A stretch of DNA of 64,000 nt from Ricinus communis (taxonomy: Eukaryota; Streptophyta; Magnoliopsida; Malpighiales; Euphorbiaceae), in NCBI RefSeq assembly GCF_019578655.1, contig NC_063260.1, forward strand, positions 5,520,501-5,584,500. Direction: 5' to 3'. The first letter of the stretch is position 1. Every line of letters starts with the position of its first letter. Below the pieces are notes generated by a model that was not told where the DNA came from, searched no databases, and saw only the letters and a program-made list of their open reading frames with translations. Shown one piece after another: positions 1 to 12,949 of the stretch. Made by a program: the position numbers and the translations under genes.

Positions 1-1767
1 TTTCTTCCCTTTCAGAAAAATGGATGCTCTTTTACAAAAATATAAATTGCAGTCTTTACTGATACAATTTTGTTATTCTTTTTTAAGAAATTCATTTATG
101 TGCCCATTGGAAGGAATTTTAGTAAATGAAAGGCATACTAAAATATATTTTTTAAAGTACTTTTAAAAACCATCATAATTTGTTTACTTTTTTTGAACTA
201 TTTCAATTTGTAAAGGACAAAAATATAAAAATCAGAGTATACTCCAACAGAAATTATATAATACTTTCATTAAATTTAAACTAACAAATTATAGCAAAAT
301 ATTTCTTATAGTTTTAGAACTACACCCTTATTGAAATAATTTAATATATATAGTTTAACAAATTGCATTTCAATTCAATGTTTTAATTATTTTTAATCTC
401 AATTTGCTAAATAAATTTAACCATGATTAGAAATTTTTAACCAACAAACGATTTAACATTTTATTAAAATTCTAATTTCCTATGAAAAAATCAAATTAAC
501 TCAAATGGCTTTTTTCTTGACTTATAGCTAATTTTCAAACTTTCCTTAATTTTTAATTTATTCAACTTTGATTTATTTGGCTATTATTTTGATTCTTAAA
601 GGTGTATTGGTTAATAGTTCTATACAATTACATTGTTTTAGAAGGATGGTTGGTGCAAAATTATATTTCTGTCTTTCTTATTGGAATCTTGCATTCCTTG
701 AAGACTTAATTAATAATATAAATGTCTAATTACTTATTAAAATAAATACTAGGCTTCAATCTAATTTTAAAAACATTTTTAGATTATAATTTTTAAAATT
801 TTACAATGAGAAAGTGACGTGGTAAGTCAATTATGATTACTAACATAAAAATTAGTGAGCCAATAAAAAATTTATTATATTTAGATATAATAAAATGTAT
901 ATATGCAATATTTTTAATATTCATATTATTAAGTGTAGAATAAATTATTTTTTATTGATTTATAATTATTATTCTTTTAATAAGTATAATCGACTTCTCA
1001 CGTTATCTTTTTTATGTTAAAATTTTAAAAATTGTTATCGAAAATATTTTTAAAAATAAATTAAAAATTAATATTTATTTTAAAATTTTAAAATAATTTA
1101 AAATTATTAAAAATATAAAATTTAAAATTTAATTTATAATTAAGCCTAATATAAATAAGCATAAGTACAATTAGAAAACACATAAATAAATTTTCAACTA
1201 AATAGTTAAACATGTATTCTTTGATAGGATTGATAGAATAATTCTAATTTACAACTCCATAACTATCAATAATTAATCCACCACTCAGTTGCTATAAATT
1301 ATCTATTTAATTTTTAAATGAATCTAATTGCAAAAACTCTATAAAACTATAAATCAGCCCAAAAATGATATTTTCTTTTTTTTTTAATTTTTTTATTTGA
1401 GTTTAGAAAATATATAATAATCCACCAATATCAAATTAATTTGAATAGTTCTTATTTTCACTTTTATTATCATTATTATTGTTATGGGTCTTCACTTTTA
1501 TTTAATTAACAAACTGTAATGACATTTCAACTTGGCACTTAAATAAACATATTGTTTTAATGTGAAAGAAGTGTCCAAATATTACGAAAAATATAAGATG
1601 TGGTATGGGTGCAAATTAAAGTGTTTCTGTCTACGTTCTAGATTTTCTTATTCTCAATTCAGTCTCCTTATTTTTTAAATTTATTATATATCTTTTGCTA
1701 CAGCTCACTTCTTATTACTAGTAATGGGTTTGACTAATTTCAATAATTAATATATTTGTTTTTTCAG
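1..1767. other. AT-rich non-coding DNA upstream of first recognisable exon
   Basis: No open frame with coding character is visible. The stretch is strongly AT-rich with many short A and T runs. It ends at a polypyrimidine tract and CAG acceptor (1765-1767), so at least its right part should be the intron before the first recognisable exon. The missing N-terminal exon(s) of that gene must lie further left, either outside the window or too short to recognise here. Confidence 0.6.
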
Positions 1768-3922
1768 CTACTTGGCTTACTGGGGAGTATGAAGGGAATC
1801 ACATCAAACTCTGTGGCTTCTGAATGTGCCTTAAAGTTGTATGAAACAGGAGAAACAGAGATGTTTAACAGAGCTGATCCACAAGTATTTGCCCAATTTG
1901 CAGCACACTTTGTTAGTGATACTGATCAGCCACAGGCTTGTAATTTTGCAAATTTTGTTCCTTTTGAAGAGGATAATCCTCTACAGGTAATCCAAATTTA
2001 GTCTACATTCTTACTAAACTATTTCATTTTACATGCAAGTTGATAATTTTATTATACAGAGAGCAGAGTGGATCAAGTTCTTAGGAGTTTTTGCAAACCT
2101 TGAGACTAGAGCCAATCAAGTCTATGATGCAGTAAGTTTTGCGAAGTCTTATTCTATTGAGTCCTTGTATTTTTATAATCAATGCAAGAAATAAAAATAC
2201 AAAAACTTAATAAAACATAATATGAATTAAGAAAGTAATAAAATAACAACTGAAAAGTTTGAGGAATTGTATTTTTTTACCTTAGGAAAAGGATGTCTGT
2301 TTGGGAGAACTGTCTTCTTCCATTATTTTGTAATGGGAAATTGATCTTTTGCAGGTCAAAGAGAACTATTTATGCTTGGCTAAGGTTGCAGCAAAAAGCA
2401 GAAGATCCTTCAAACCCATTGTAGCTTGGATGGAGTATTCTAATGTTAGTATGAAACAAGAATTATTTATACATCAACTCAACACATTTTTTCATCTCAA
2501 ACTTCACATAATTAATTCATACATAATAATTTTTTTTTTTTTTTTTTTTTGTTTCTAGGGTGTGTGGTCTTTTACAAAGGAAGCATACAAGTTGACGGTA
2601 ATCATTCATCCATTTGAGAATTTTTTATTTTTAAAAGAAAAAAGCATGATTGGGTTTCAGCGATAGTTCTTTGATGGAGAAGAATTTGGATTAATCTTGA
2701 GAACAGTATGTGGAAGATGCAGGTGGAGAAAATATTGATAACTCCATCAGCAAAATGACTTATAATATCTCAATTCCTGATGACTTGGAGGAATTACATG
2801 CCATTCTATGTGTAAGTTTTGTTATCTTCCCTTTCCCTTTCCTTTTTTTCTTTTATTTTACAGATTTAGTAATGGAAATTGGAATAAATATAGTGACATG
2901 GCTGTAGAGAGATTAATGGTGCAATTTATTTATTTTTTTATCATTTTATATGAAAATATGTAAATAATATGACTCAGAAAGGACTCATGATCTGTTTCTA
3001 CACTGTTGATCACTAACAATTTCTTTTTCTTTTTTTTTTCTTTTCTTGTCAAATTTTTGACATTTTGATCAGACTGTGGATGTAGTTATTGATGAGACAG
3101 GCACTCTTAATCCTGCTGAATACAATCAATCAACCTTCCTTCAAAATGTTAATGTGGAAGACCATTCTTGTTTTGCATTTCTCTCCAATCAAAGCTTGTG
3201 GAGATATGATAAAAGGGTCCAAAACTCAACTGCTCTTGGTAAGTTTTATTGCACTTTTATTTTCTTTTACAAATAGAAATTACAATTTTGGTTATTGAAG
3301 TCACTGTAATATTCTTCTTAATTTCTCTTGTGGAGCTTCTTCTTCTTCTTCTTCTAAGAATTCACTGGTTTGGATTTTCTTTCCACTTAAACTTTTCTAT
3401 AGGAAAAGAAAAGGTAAGAATATTTGATTGGATCACCAAAAGCGACATTTAGGCTGCATTTGTTTCACGGAAAATATAAATATTTTCCAGGTATTCCTAT
3501 GTTTGATGATTATTTCATATTATGTTTTCCTATTTAGCGTCCAACGAAAAGAATCAATGAGCAATCTAGCCATCTAGATTTTAGTTCTTCAATATTATGC
3601 ACAACCTAATTGACTAATATTTCTTTTCTCTCTCGACATGTAAAGACTGGTTTGATGGAGCAGTCTCACAACCCCAACTGGTTTTAGCAGATCTTGCAGA
3701 AGCTATATTTCCCACTGGAAATTACACAACAACATACCTTAGGAACATTGCAAAGGTAAAACCCAATTCTACTTAATGTGAAACTCAAGTAATTAAGACA
3801 TTGTTATAGTGATTTGACATATGTATCACAATTTGCAGGGAGAAGGGATAATAAGCATTGGTGCTAACATGTGTGAAAGGGATATCTCTATCCCATTGGA
3901 GCCTACAATACTACCTTGCTAA
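1768..3922 (+). CDS. Conserved plant protein of uncertain function, C-terminal 294 codons (5' partial)
   Basis: Eight exons join in one open frame with GT-AG introns: 1768-1986, 2060-2131, 2355-2444, 2559-2597, 2707-2811, 3073-3238, 3646-3755 and 3839-3922 (stop TAA 3920-3922). The product reads through without a break and ends in PLEPTILPC. It has several potential N-glycosylation sites (NIS, NQS, NST, NYT) and Cys residues, which suits a secreted or extracytoplasmic domain. I believe it belongs to a conserved plant family distantly like periplasmic-binding-protein (TroA-like) folds, but I cannot confirm that from sequence alone. The N-terminus, including any signal peptide, is missing. It faces the ALIS gene tail-to-tail. 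Exon structure is certain; function is open. Confidence 0.72.
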
Positions 3923-4294
3923 TGGTGAAACTATATCTGAAAAATTTGATTCCACTTCATCCATTGCTTTAATAATTCTTTTGGTTATTCTCAGTAAAAA
4001 AAAAAAAAAAAAAAAAAGACGAACATATAATAAGTTTTTGGTCTTTAGGATTTGAGATAGATAAGAAACTTATGTTCATTTCTATCAAGTGATACCAAAT
4101 TTGATCCCTAGTGAAGTCCCCGGAATTATTTTATTCAAAATGCAATTTCTCCTAATTTGTGAATTTAAGAATTATTCACCAATGAGGTTAGTGAGCATAG
4201 ATTTATGGGTATGAAAGATGTGTTGTCTCTAGAACTGTAAAGTATCAAGTTGGAAACCTCAACACTGATAATTATTACTTGAATTTTGAGCTGT

Positions 4295-4341
<47 letters not shown>

Positions 4342-5411
4342 CTCGTTCTCAAATTGAACATAATTAAGAATATTAACATGTTCATTTTTATTAATCCCTT
4401 CCTTGAATAAAAAGAATACAATTCATAAACCAATTAAATTAACAGAAAATTTAACAATGATCAAACATTAAAAGGACCGAGATTGACCTTAAAGAAAATG
4501 CTAGGAAGAATGGAGGAGCAGTAACTGGCGCGGGGACACAACCTGTTACGGTCGAGTTGCGTCAAGAGTTGGCAGTCAGCCCTTACCTCTGTGCTTTAGC
4601 TATGGGTAAATCGGCAAAACAGATATAGGAGGATACCCCTGATATATGATGACTGTTGATAGATAAGACAAAAACAAAGAATAAATTGCTCCCTTGCTAT
4701 CAAAGTTTTATACTTTTATTTAAATAGTACTAATTTTTTAATTTATTTCTTTTAAATATTACATCTATTGTTGATAGTACCTATCGGGATTTTGGTGATT
4801 TTTTGTTGATGTATTAATTAGTGTCATATTCAGATGAATTTTCGGATCACGTTAGCAAAAAATTATCGGAATCCCAATGGTATTGATGTCATTAACAATG
4901 TAAGATAACAATAATTTGATTCATTTTAAGTAGAGGCTTGAGAAATAGTGTTTGAGAGTTGTATTAGTATTATTCTTTCATTGGAGTTTTAGGTGAATAT
5001 TTATAAGAAAAAACTAATTATTTTTATATCTAGCATGGTCTTAAAAATTAAGAGGAACATGGATTCCGACTTTTCAAGAATAGTGCTTTGTGGATATGTA
5101 GAATGATGATGATTCATTTATTGAGTATGTTAGTAGTTTAAGCGGATTGTTAAATATTGGCAAGTTCTTAATTTGCATGGGGATTCGTCTTTATGCGAGT
5201 CTCCACCAACTACCATCAATTCAAATAAAAATAATGGATATAATATTGAAATAATCAAATTAAAGAATTAGCATAATTTGGATATAAATGTCAAAACTTT
5301 AGTACCAATGGAGTAATTTATCCCATAAAAAGGAAATTTCGCACAATGATATAGCCTGCTTTGATGTACAACAATGAATACTGAGCAACTACATAATCCA
5401 ACCTGAGCATT
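3923..5411. other. Intergenic region after the first gene
   Basis: I see no gene here. The stretch holds a poly-A run (about 3996-4017), the CT microsatellite described separately, and a short island of more balanced base composition (about 4490-4680) with no readable frame. Confidence 0.5.
4299..4336. repeat. (CT)n microsatellite, about 19 units
   Basis: Uninterrupted CT dinucleotide run of 38 bp, about 380 bp downstream of the stop codon of the first gene. Confidence 0.97.
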
Positions 5412-6075
5412 GCCAAGATGAGAATGGTTAAGTGGGCGTGTAGCCATACTCGAATGGATAGACTTTGTGATCAATGTATTAGGAATAAGGATGAGATTCA
5501 TTCTATTGAGGACAAATTAAAAGAATGGAGATTGAAATGGCCTAGACATATGAGTTACAGGCCTTTAGACACCGCAGTTAGCAAGGTGTGAGATCACATT
5601 AGAGTAGACGTAGGTAAGAAGAAAAATAATTCGAAACGATCTAATAGCCTTGCACATCCTTTTAAATATATGGTCCAAGAGAGTCGTTATTTGGTATCAA
5701 ATAACATCGGTATTATAAAAATTATCTTTAATAAAAATTAAAATTGATATTGTTTTTAAAAAACTTATATAGTCGGTGAAATAAAATATAAGTATTGCTG
5801 AAATTTTTTACTTATATTGCATGTAATCGATAAAAGAAGCAATCTGTTATCCTATGAGTAATTTTTTCATTCAACAGTTAGGATTAAATTTAAAAAATCT
5901 AATGGCTCAAATATTCATTACACATGTGATTAATTGCTAGTCCAGAACTGCTTCAAGTAGAAAAAGAAAATTCATATAGCCGACCAATTCAAAATGGCCA
6001 AGACCGAAGTAGGTGGAAAAAGAGAATCCATACAACCGACCCCAATTAACTTAGTTGAGTTGAGTTGAACCATCC
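5412..6075 (+). pseudogene. LINE retrotransposon relic: reverse-transcriptase C-terminal segment and 3' end
   Basis: From 5412 the plus strand reads AKMRMVKWACSHTRMDRL and soon after EDKLKEWRLKWPRHMSYR, up to a TGA at 5589-5591. This is the well-known C-terminal tail of plant LINE-type reverse transcriptases, in which a variant of RLRWFGHV recurs. About 430 bp further (6030-6070) lies an AACCGACCCCAATT-type stretch that is typical of the 3' end of such elements. No catalytic RT core is present, so this is a 5'-truncated dead copy. The exact right boundary is not visible. Confidence 0.7.
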
Positions 6076-6422
6076 TTCAACACAAGTCACAAGTCACAAG
6101 TCACAATCCACAAACATACAAAACAAACAATAGAATCAATGACATAGTAAAACATATGTTATCGAGTATATAGTGCAGGTCATAATAAAATATTTCATGC
6201 TCTCGTAGTACAATTAGGTGATATAATATCAGGAATATTAATATTTGATTTCTCCTTCACATTATAAACCAATTGCAAACTGATAGGGAAATGAGTCAAA
6301 AAGCATATAAGCATATGTCATTCAAGGTGCAAGATTTGTAGAATGTTATGGAAAATATAAACAGTGATGTGTAATGAATTCAAGTAGATATTAAGGAAAG
6401 TATAAACAAAGATATGTGATTG

Positions 6423-6512
6423 ATTCAAGTAAGAAGATTGTGGTAGCACACTTGTGTATGATCCCATATTCAAGTAAGAAGATTGTGGTAGCACACTTGT
6501 GTATGATCCCAT
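6423..6512. repeat. 45-bp perfect tandem duplication
   Basis: The unit at 6423-6467 (starting ATTCAAGTAAGAAGATTG and ending ATCCCAT) is repeated exactly at 6468-6512. It lies about 260 bp beyond the ALIS stop codon, in its 3' flank or 3' UTR. Perfect identity points to a recent duplication. Confidence 0.95.
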
Positions 6513-6771
6513 TCCGAGTCAATTATTTTTGCAGCCTCATGGAGAACAAAATAAATTAAGACAAAGCTCAAAATTTAATTACTAATATAGGTACTGGTTC
6601 TAACTAGGATTGCCTGAAAGCACAAAAGCAACAATGAAACTCAGCCAAGCTACAGCTACTTGATACCTTGGCATTTTTGGAAATGTTAATGCTCCAAGAT
6701 GAAAGTTTTTGACCAAAGCATGCAGAAGCCTGCACTTGGTATGGACAGAAAATTGTTTTAAGAGTTCTAAT

Positions 6772-9700
6772 TCATATTCCTGATGAATTCCTATTCCAAG
6801 ACAAATAGGACGGATCACCAAGAGGCCTGCAAAAACATAAACCATATCAAACACAAGGATAATGTAAAAGATCTTCTATAAATGAAAATAATGTCAATAG
6901 CAGATAAAGTGATCCTTAGTTTGATCTAAGAATATTAATGATAGGATCTTGAGCCATCACTCACCTTGGCTTAATCACATATACAAGTATGAAGCTTATT
7001 GCAAGAAACAAGCATATTCCACCTACAGTAAGATATGCTTTGCCCAAGAAATCATTTTTTCCACCTATCCAACTCGTGGTTGAAAGAACCAGCTTTTTTT
7101 TTCCACCAAAACTGTAAGTATTATAATTGTTCTCTATAGTAACTGTAATTACATCATTAGCTTCGAGATCCATCTCTATCCTTCCATAAAGCTTTCTGAA
7201 AGATGGCAATGCTGCAGTACGCATCCAGACAATGAGATCCACTTGTTCACTCAACTGTTTCATACAAATCCAGTAAACAACTTTGTCAGAAAAGATGAGA
7301 AGGCCAGAGAGTATATGATGAGAAACAAAGAGAATTTTTGTAAGAAGTTGGAGATACTGACAGGTATGCTTGAATTAAGTTTTGCACCTCCAATCAAGCC
7401 TCCGGTTTGAAAATTTTTAGGATAAACATCAGAACCAAATTTATAATTTTGGTCACTTTTCCAAGCTATGTTTTTTTTGCTGACATATAAGGCCTTGTTT
7501 TTAAGTGAAAAGCCATATGTGTCATTGAACAAACTCCATGCAATAAGGCCACAAGGAACAATTGGAGCATTACTTGGTGTGACTGCTTCAGGTTTACAGC
7601 TATCTGTGTTAGTTTCACCTGCCTTACTTCGCAACTGTTTGTCACTTCGACTTTTTACATATCTGGGACAATTTTTTTAACATGTAAATCAAAGAAAACA
7701 CAATCTCAAAAGTCAGGCACTGACAATGATAGCCTAAGGAGTGTATCATTTCAAGCTTATATACTTGTTCATAAGCATTAACGGCTATGAGGACATTTCC
7801 ACTATTCAATAACAAAATATTCAAAAATTTCATAATCCTCAGAAAAAACCAATAGCCAAAGTCAAGGAACTCAATACATCCACCTTTTAACCTCAATGAA
7901 ATCATCATTCAAGTGCCCTTCATATTCATATTTACTTAGGTGGAGATCTTCAAGTTAATATAGGAATTGAACTAAGAAATCCATTTCAGTTCAAAAAGAA
8001 AACTAAGAAAATCTACAGGTAATTTGGCAATGGAATTTTACTTAATTTTTTCCTTTCTTACTCTTCTATTACTTTATTTCAAGGCAAAACTTCAATCTTT
8101 TTTCTTAGACATGTTTAACAGGAAAATTATGTTAAGTTTGTGCAAAAGTTCAAGCAACAAAATTGGAAACAAACGGAGATCTCAAAGATAACGGGCAATG
8201 AGAAACCGAGGGGGAAGAGACCAACATCTTCTCATCTTTAGGAAGTTTATATGAGACTGATTAAACAAGAAGAGACTTTTGGGTTCAGCGTGCCCTTACA
8301 AAGAGGGTCAAGGAAAAGACTAGTAAGGAAAATTTTGAAAACTCTGTATGGATGAAAACATAAATTTTGATGGAACTGGAATTGAAAAATGGAGGAAAAA
8401 CAAAGACCACAACTTCACCCAAACTTCATGAATTTCCAAATTTAACCAAAGAATCAAACAACTTTGCCCGTCCAAACAATCACTCCACCATCTGCATTTT
8501 CAATCCGTATTTCCATCGACATTTTCCCTTCCATCAAAATACCAAAGAGCAATGACTAGACTCTGGGACATAAGAATGAAGGTATTTTAAAGTGATTGAC
8601 CAGAAATGAACATAAAGAAAATATTTCAGATCTTCGAAAATCCTAGGTGAAATCATGATTGCCAATATTTTTTGATAGAGCCAACACCACTGATCAAAGA
8701 GCAGAAACAGTAACGGCCATATCACCTTACTAAATGTGTTATCAGCAATCATAAAGCTTGGAGGTTTTTAAAAGAGCAAAAAACAGAAAAAGAAAACAAG
8801 TTCACAAAGGAGAATACTAAACCAAAACATCAAATGAAGTTTATCGATTATTTAAAAAGTTCTACTTCATATGCTTCTAACAATCTTCACGTCAAGTTTC
8901 TAAGAATGACATTTTTTTTTCAATAAATGAGAGAAAATAACATTTAAAAATCAAGAATGTCTTCCAAAACACTATAAATATGCACCTGGAAAAGAAAAGG
9001 GGGAAAAAGGGAAGCAGATTACAGTTATACTCACCGACGATGGTTCTGATAGAAGTTATCAAGCTCATAATAGATAAAAACAGGACTTTTCATTTGCTTT
9101 GGGATCTTGTAAAAAAGATTAAAAAATATATAAAATCATCAGTCAATAATACCCTGTGCAGAAGATGGCCAAGTAGTAGTAAAATTAGAAAGAGATAAGC
9201 ACATAAATTCAAAAGGAACTGAACTAACTGTTAAACTCCTGGTACAGGTCTTGTTAGTATTACTGCTCTGGATATATTCAAGGCTCTCATTTTGATAATT
9301 ATGAGGAATGCAATCTTTGTCATAGCGATCCACGATTTCCACCACCTACATTACAAGTTGCCCAAAGGAGAAAAAAACACACACACAGAGCTTCATTAGT
9401 GTTTACACCCAACTTGGAAAATGTATAAAAAAAAAAACAAAGTCAAGACTATTAAGAAAAGATTACACGCTCTGATGCAAACAAGGTAGTGAGACCAATA
9501 GGGATAAAGATTATGCCAACAGCAACAAATGCTGTAATGACCTGAACCCAGTTATTAAAAATAATTATAAGATACGCATTATTAAATTATTAAATAAAGA
9601 AAGAAAGAAATCAAAACATAAGTCAAACAAGAATCTGTAACATATTATAAATCATATACCCATCCTGGTGTAAGAATTGGTTTGCAAGCAGGAAGTTCTT

Positions 9701-10260
9701 GCTGTGTGAATCTAGAATCTGCAACCAAGGCAAGCACAACAGACACTGTTCAAATTCTTAATTCATTAAAAAAATATTAATTTGAATAAAATATACTAAA
9801 ATATTAAAGAAATGAGTTTTTTAGTTTTTTTATCTGTAAACCAATACTAAGATCAACCAGTGTTCCATATAATCAACATCCAAACAAGCAATGCATGCAA
9901 GAAGATGTGAGAAAATGACAAGAAATTCTGATTTAAAAGCCCAGTTTCACTAATAAATAACGAAACAGAACATTTACAAAATGCATACATCAAAGAATAA
10001 AAATAAACCCTTGGAAATCAAACCCCAAGAGAAATGACAGTAGAGGTATTAAAATGCAAATCAAAACATACATTCTAAAAAGCATTCAACGGGAAGGGCA
10101 TTGATAACCCAAAACACACAGAAAAAAGAAAAAAGAAAAAGAAGGATCGCAAAGAAAATGAGAGAAAGAGAAGGAAATAACATTTGGGTTTCCGTGAATT
10201 CCGTTTGGCAGGAGCAGATTCGACGGTGGTGCCACCGGAAGAACTGGTTGCTCCTCTCAT
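6772..10260 (-). CDS. ALIS: ALA-interacting subunit (CDC50/LEM3 family), P4-ATPase flippase beta subunit
   Basis: Eight minus-strand exons (written high to low): 10260-10182, 9718-9660, 9541-9467, 9345-9229, 9105-9035, 7662-7362, 7254-6965, 6826-6772. They total 1,047 nt, or 348 residues plus stop, the usual family length. Two membrane segments flank a large extracytosolic domain: about 47-68 (starting VITAFVAVGIIF) and about 306-327 (AYLTVGGICLFLAISF). Family hallmarks seen: QQELPACKPILTPGW before TM1, VVEIVDRYD after it, QNHRRYVKSRSDKQLR, IVPCGLIAWSLFND, LIVWMRTAALPSFRKLYG, NYNTYSFGGKKKLVLSTTSW and GDPSYLSWNRN near the end. Known role: these proteins pair with ALA P4-ATPases for ER exit and phospholipid flipping. 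The start is the Met beginning MRGATSSSGG; an upstream in-frame Met three codons earlier (MFK) is possible. All splice sites are GT-AG. Which of ALIS1-5 it matches best cannot be decided here. Confidence 0.95.
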
Positions 10261-11695
10261 TTTGAACACCGTGTACGGCGTTAGTGAGAGAGAGATAGCA
10301 AAAAGTGTTGTTGATCTTTTCTTTTTTCTTTTTAGTGCTCACACTTTCTCTTTTTTCTCTTTTAAGTGATTGTATTTCTGGTTTCCATAATTGAAATTTA
10401 TTAGCTACAGATGGAACATGGGAAAATTACCGGTCGGTCTTTTCTGTTCTTTCGTTTTGTTGCTCACGTTTTGTGACCTTCTGGTGTGGGAGATATTGTT
10501 GGCTTCAATTTGCAGGGACCCAAAAGACTATCTACACATTTTATGTTTTTAAATTAGGATAAAGTGTCAATGTAGCAGATACACAGTTAATTCAAATTTT
10601 AATTTTTTATTTAATTATCCGGCAATTTGCAAAAAGTGTCCAATCAAATCATTTTAATCTAAAAAAATAAATTATTTTAAACAATTATCCTAAAAAATTT
10701 ATTTGATTTATAGACTTTATACTAAATAATCAAATCACAAAGTAAATTATTTTTAAGAAATTTATGACTTTTTAATAATTTTCACATAATTAAAATTTTT
10801 ATGAATGTTTTTTATAGAATTTACTTTAAAATATTTTTAATTATTTTACTTTTTTTTTCTGCTTTACTTTAAATGTTATTTCCCATAATGTTATCTACAA
10901 CTTTATATATAAGTAATAAATCTCAATTCATTGTTGTGTTAAATTTATATTATTTTAAGATTTTTTACACTATTTTTTATTAAGATAATATTTTTACTAA
11001 AAACATTATAACACAATTTGTCTTCAATTAAACCATCAAATTCATGTCATATACTTATTATATTTTATTTATTACCTATTTAATAAATATTTAAACCAAC
11101 AACAATCACGTTTATCAATTATTTGATAAATACATAAACCGACAACAAGCACACTTATCAATAATAATTATATAAATAATTTTTCTAATAAAACTTAAAA
11201 GTCTATATATAGTGGAATTGTTTACTCGAATACTTCATTTAAAATTTATATTTTGGTGAGAGCTCTATTTAAATCAAAAAGAATTAATTATTTTTAAATT
11301 TGAGTACATAAATAATTTTTAATTTTTAAATTTTATCTAATTTTTTATATTTTTAAAAATAAAAAATATAGCACAGAGAATTGAGAAAAAGAAAGATAAA
11401 CTTTTAAAAAAAAATCATTGAAATCTTAAAAAACAGCGGAAGAGAATTATTAACAATTTTGATTTATAACAATGCATAAAAAAATCATTAAAAGTATATA
11501 AAAATCCATGTATATAAAAGTTAATAACTTTTGAATACTAGCTTATTTTTATAGCTTTTACAAAAATTATAATTAAATATCCATTAATTTCTATAGATTT
11601 ATTTAAAGTTTTTAAAAGCTAATATTGAATATCTCATTACTTATACAGAGTCTTTTAAAGTTAGTATTGAATACATCATAACTTTTAAATTCCAT
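10261..11695. other. ALIS 5' flank and AT-rich intergenic DNA
   Basis: The first 100 bp or so is CT-rich on the ALIS strand and should hold its 5' UTR and promoter. No clear TATA box was picked out. Beyond about 10,560 the DNA becomes very AT-rich with no coding signal. Confidence 0.5.
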
Positions 11696-11705
11696 TAAAA
11701 ATTTT

Positions 11706-12465
11706 AACACTATGCATGGATAGGGTAATTCAGAGGGAATGGAAGATAATTGATAGAGAATGAGTCATTTGGCTATTTAGTTTTTTAAGAAAGGGAAGGA
11801 AATAAAAGATGAAATTGATTACACTCTAATTTGGGCTGTAAAAAATTTCAACTCATGGAAAAGAATTAAAACATATACATAAATTTTTTTTATCCTTTTA
11901 TTATTAATAATAATATGAAAATAAACTCTTTCATATAAGTTTTAGGTTGTCTTTCACTAGGTTTTCATATTTATTCATTCTTCTTATTTTGTTACAATAA
12001 ATGGACTACTACTTTATATAAGGTATACCTCTTTTATTTTGCTATTTACATGAAAGTTATATATTTCATAACTGTTATTTGTATAATGTCGTTATTTTTC
12101 GTATTTCATAGTAAATCATCTCATATGATTTTATCAAATTAGAAAAAAAAATTTATATACATTTCATTATAAAATTATTTAAAATTAAATATTATAATTA
12201 AAATTTGTATGTATTTTATTATGTAATGACATTTTTTTTTAGACTTATATATCAACTTAAGAGTTTTTGGTATTTTAATAAGTATTATTTCATTTCCCTC
12301 CCACTCATCCAAACAAATTTTACATATTTCCCCTTCTTTCCCTTTAATGATTATTTTTATGTAACAAAAAATAATAGAATAATAATTTTTTCATCCCTTT
12401 CCTTCAATTCTCTTCCCTTCCCTTTAAATTACCTTCCCCTCCCCTCTTTGTAGCCATGCATAGTA
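11706..12465. mobile_element. Probable non-autonomous TIR transposon (760 bp)
   Basis: The left end carries ACTATGCATGG followed by a G/A-rich stretch (about 11,709-11,770). The right end (about 12,390-12,464) is its imperfect inverted copy, C/T-rich and closing with CCATGCATAGT. Both sides are flanked by TAAAAATTTT (11,696-11,705 and 12,466-12,475), which would be a 9-10 bp target duplication as for Mutator-like elements. The duplication is AT-rich in AT-rich DNA, so chance is not excluded. No transposase is visible inside. Confidence 0.5.
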
Positions 12466-12861
12466 TAAAAATTTTTAATTGAATACGCCATTCTTAGAAA
12501 ATATAAAAAATAAAAAATATCATATAATTTCACCATATTTTTTATATAAATAACAATTTTAGTAAAATATTATATAATGCTTAATTAAAATCCACAAAAT
12601 TTATAAAATACATTTTCAATAAATTTTATGTGTTTTGATTTAAAATATAAATTAATTCATAATTTTACATAATCAAATTTATGAAATTGATTAAACTAAA
12701 CTAAATTATAGTAAGATGGATAGAGTTTTTAAATGAATTTTATATTAATAAGTCTAACACTGAAATATATTTTTAATGTTATCATTTTCATTTTATTTTT
12801 CTTATATCTTATTTCTAAAAAAATTCCTTAATTAATTTTAACTAAACAAAAGCATTAGTAA

Positions 12862-12865
<4 letters not shown>

Positions 12866-12945
<80 letters not shown>
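12866..12945. repeat. (TA)n microsatellite, about 80 bp
   Basis: Uninterrupted TA dinucleotide run. Confidence 0.95.

Positions 12946-12949
<4 letters not shown>

Noticed and set aside
3453..3545. GCATTTGTTTCACGGAAAATAT..TATTTTCC string in an intron of the first gene, typical of MITE ends
   Set aside because: Only one end was found, with no inverted partner in the intron, so no element is called.
7642..7908. 88-codon minus-strand frame inside the ALIS gene
   Set aside because: It is ALIS intron 5 read into the start of exon 6; only the last few codons are coding, in another frame.
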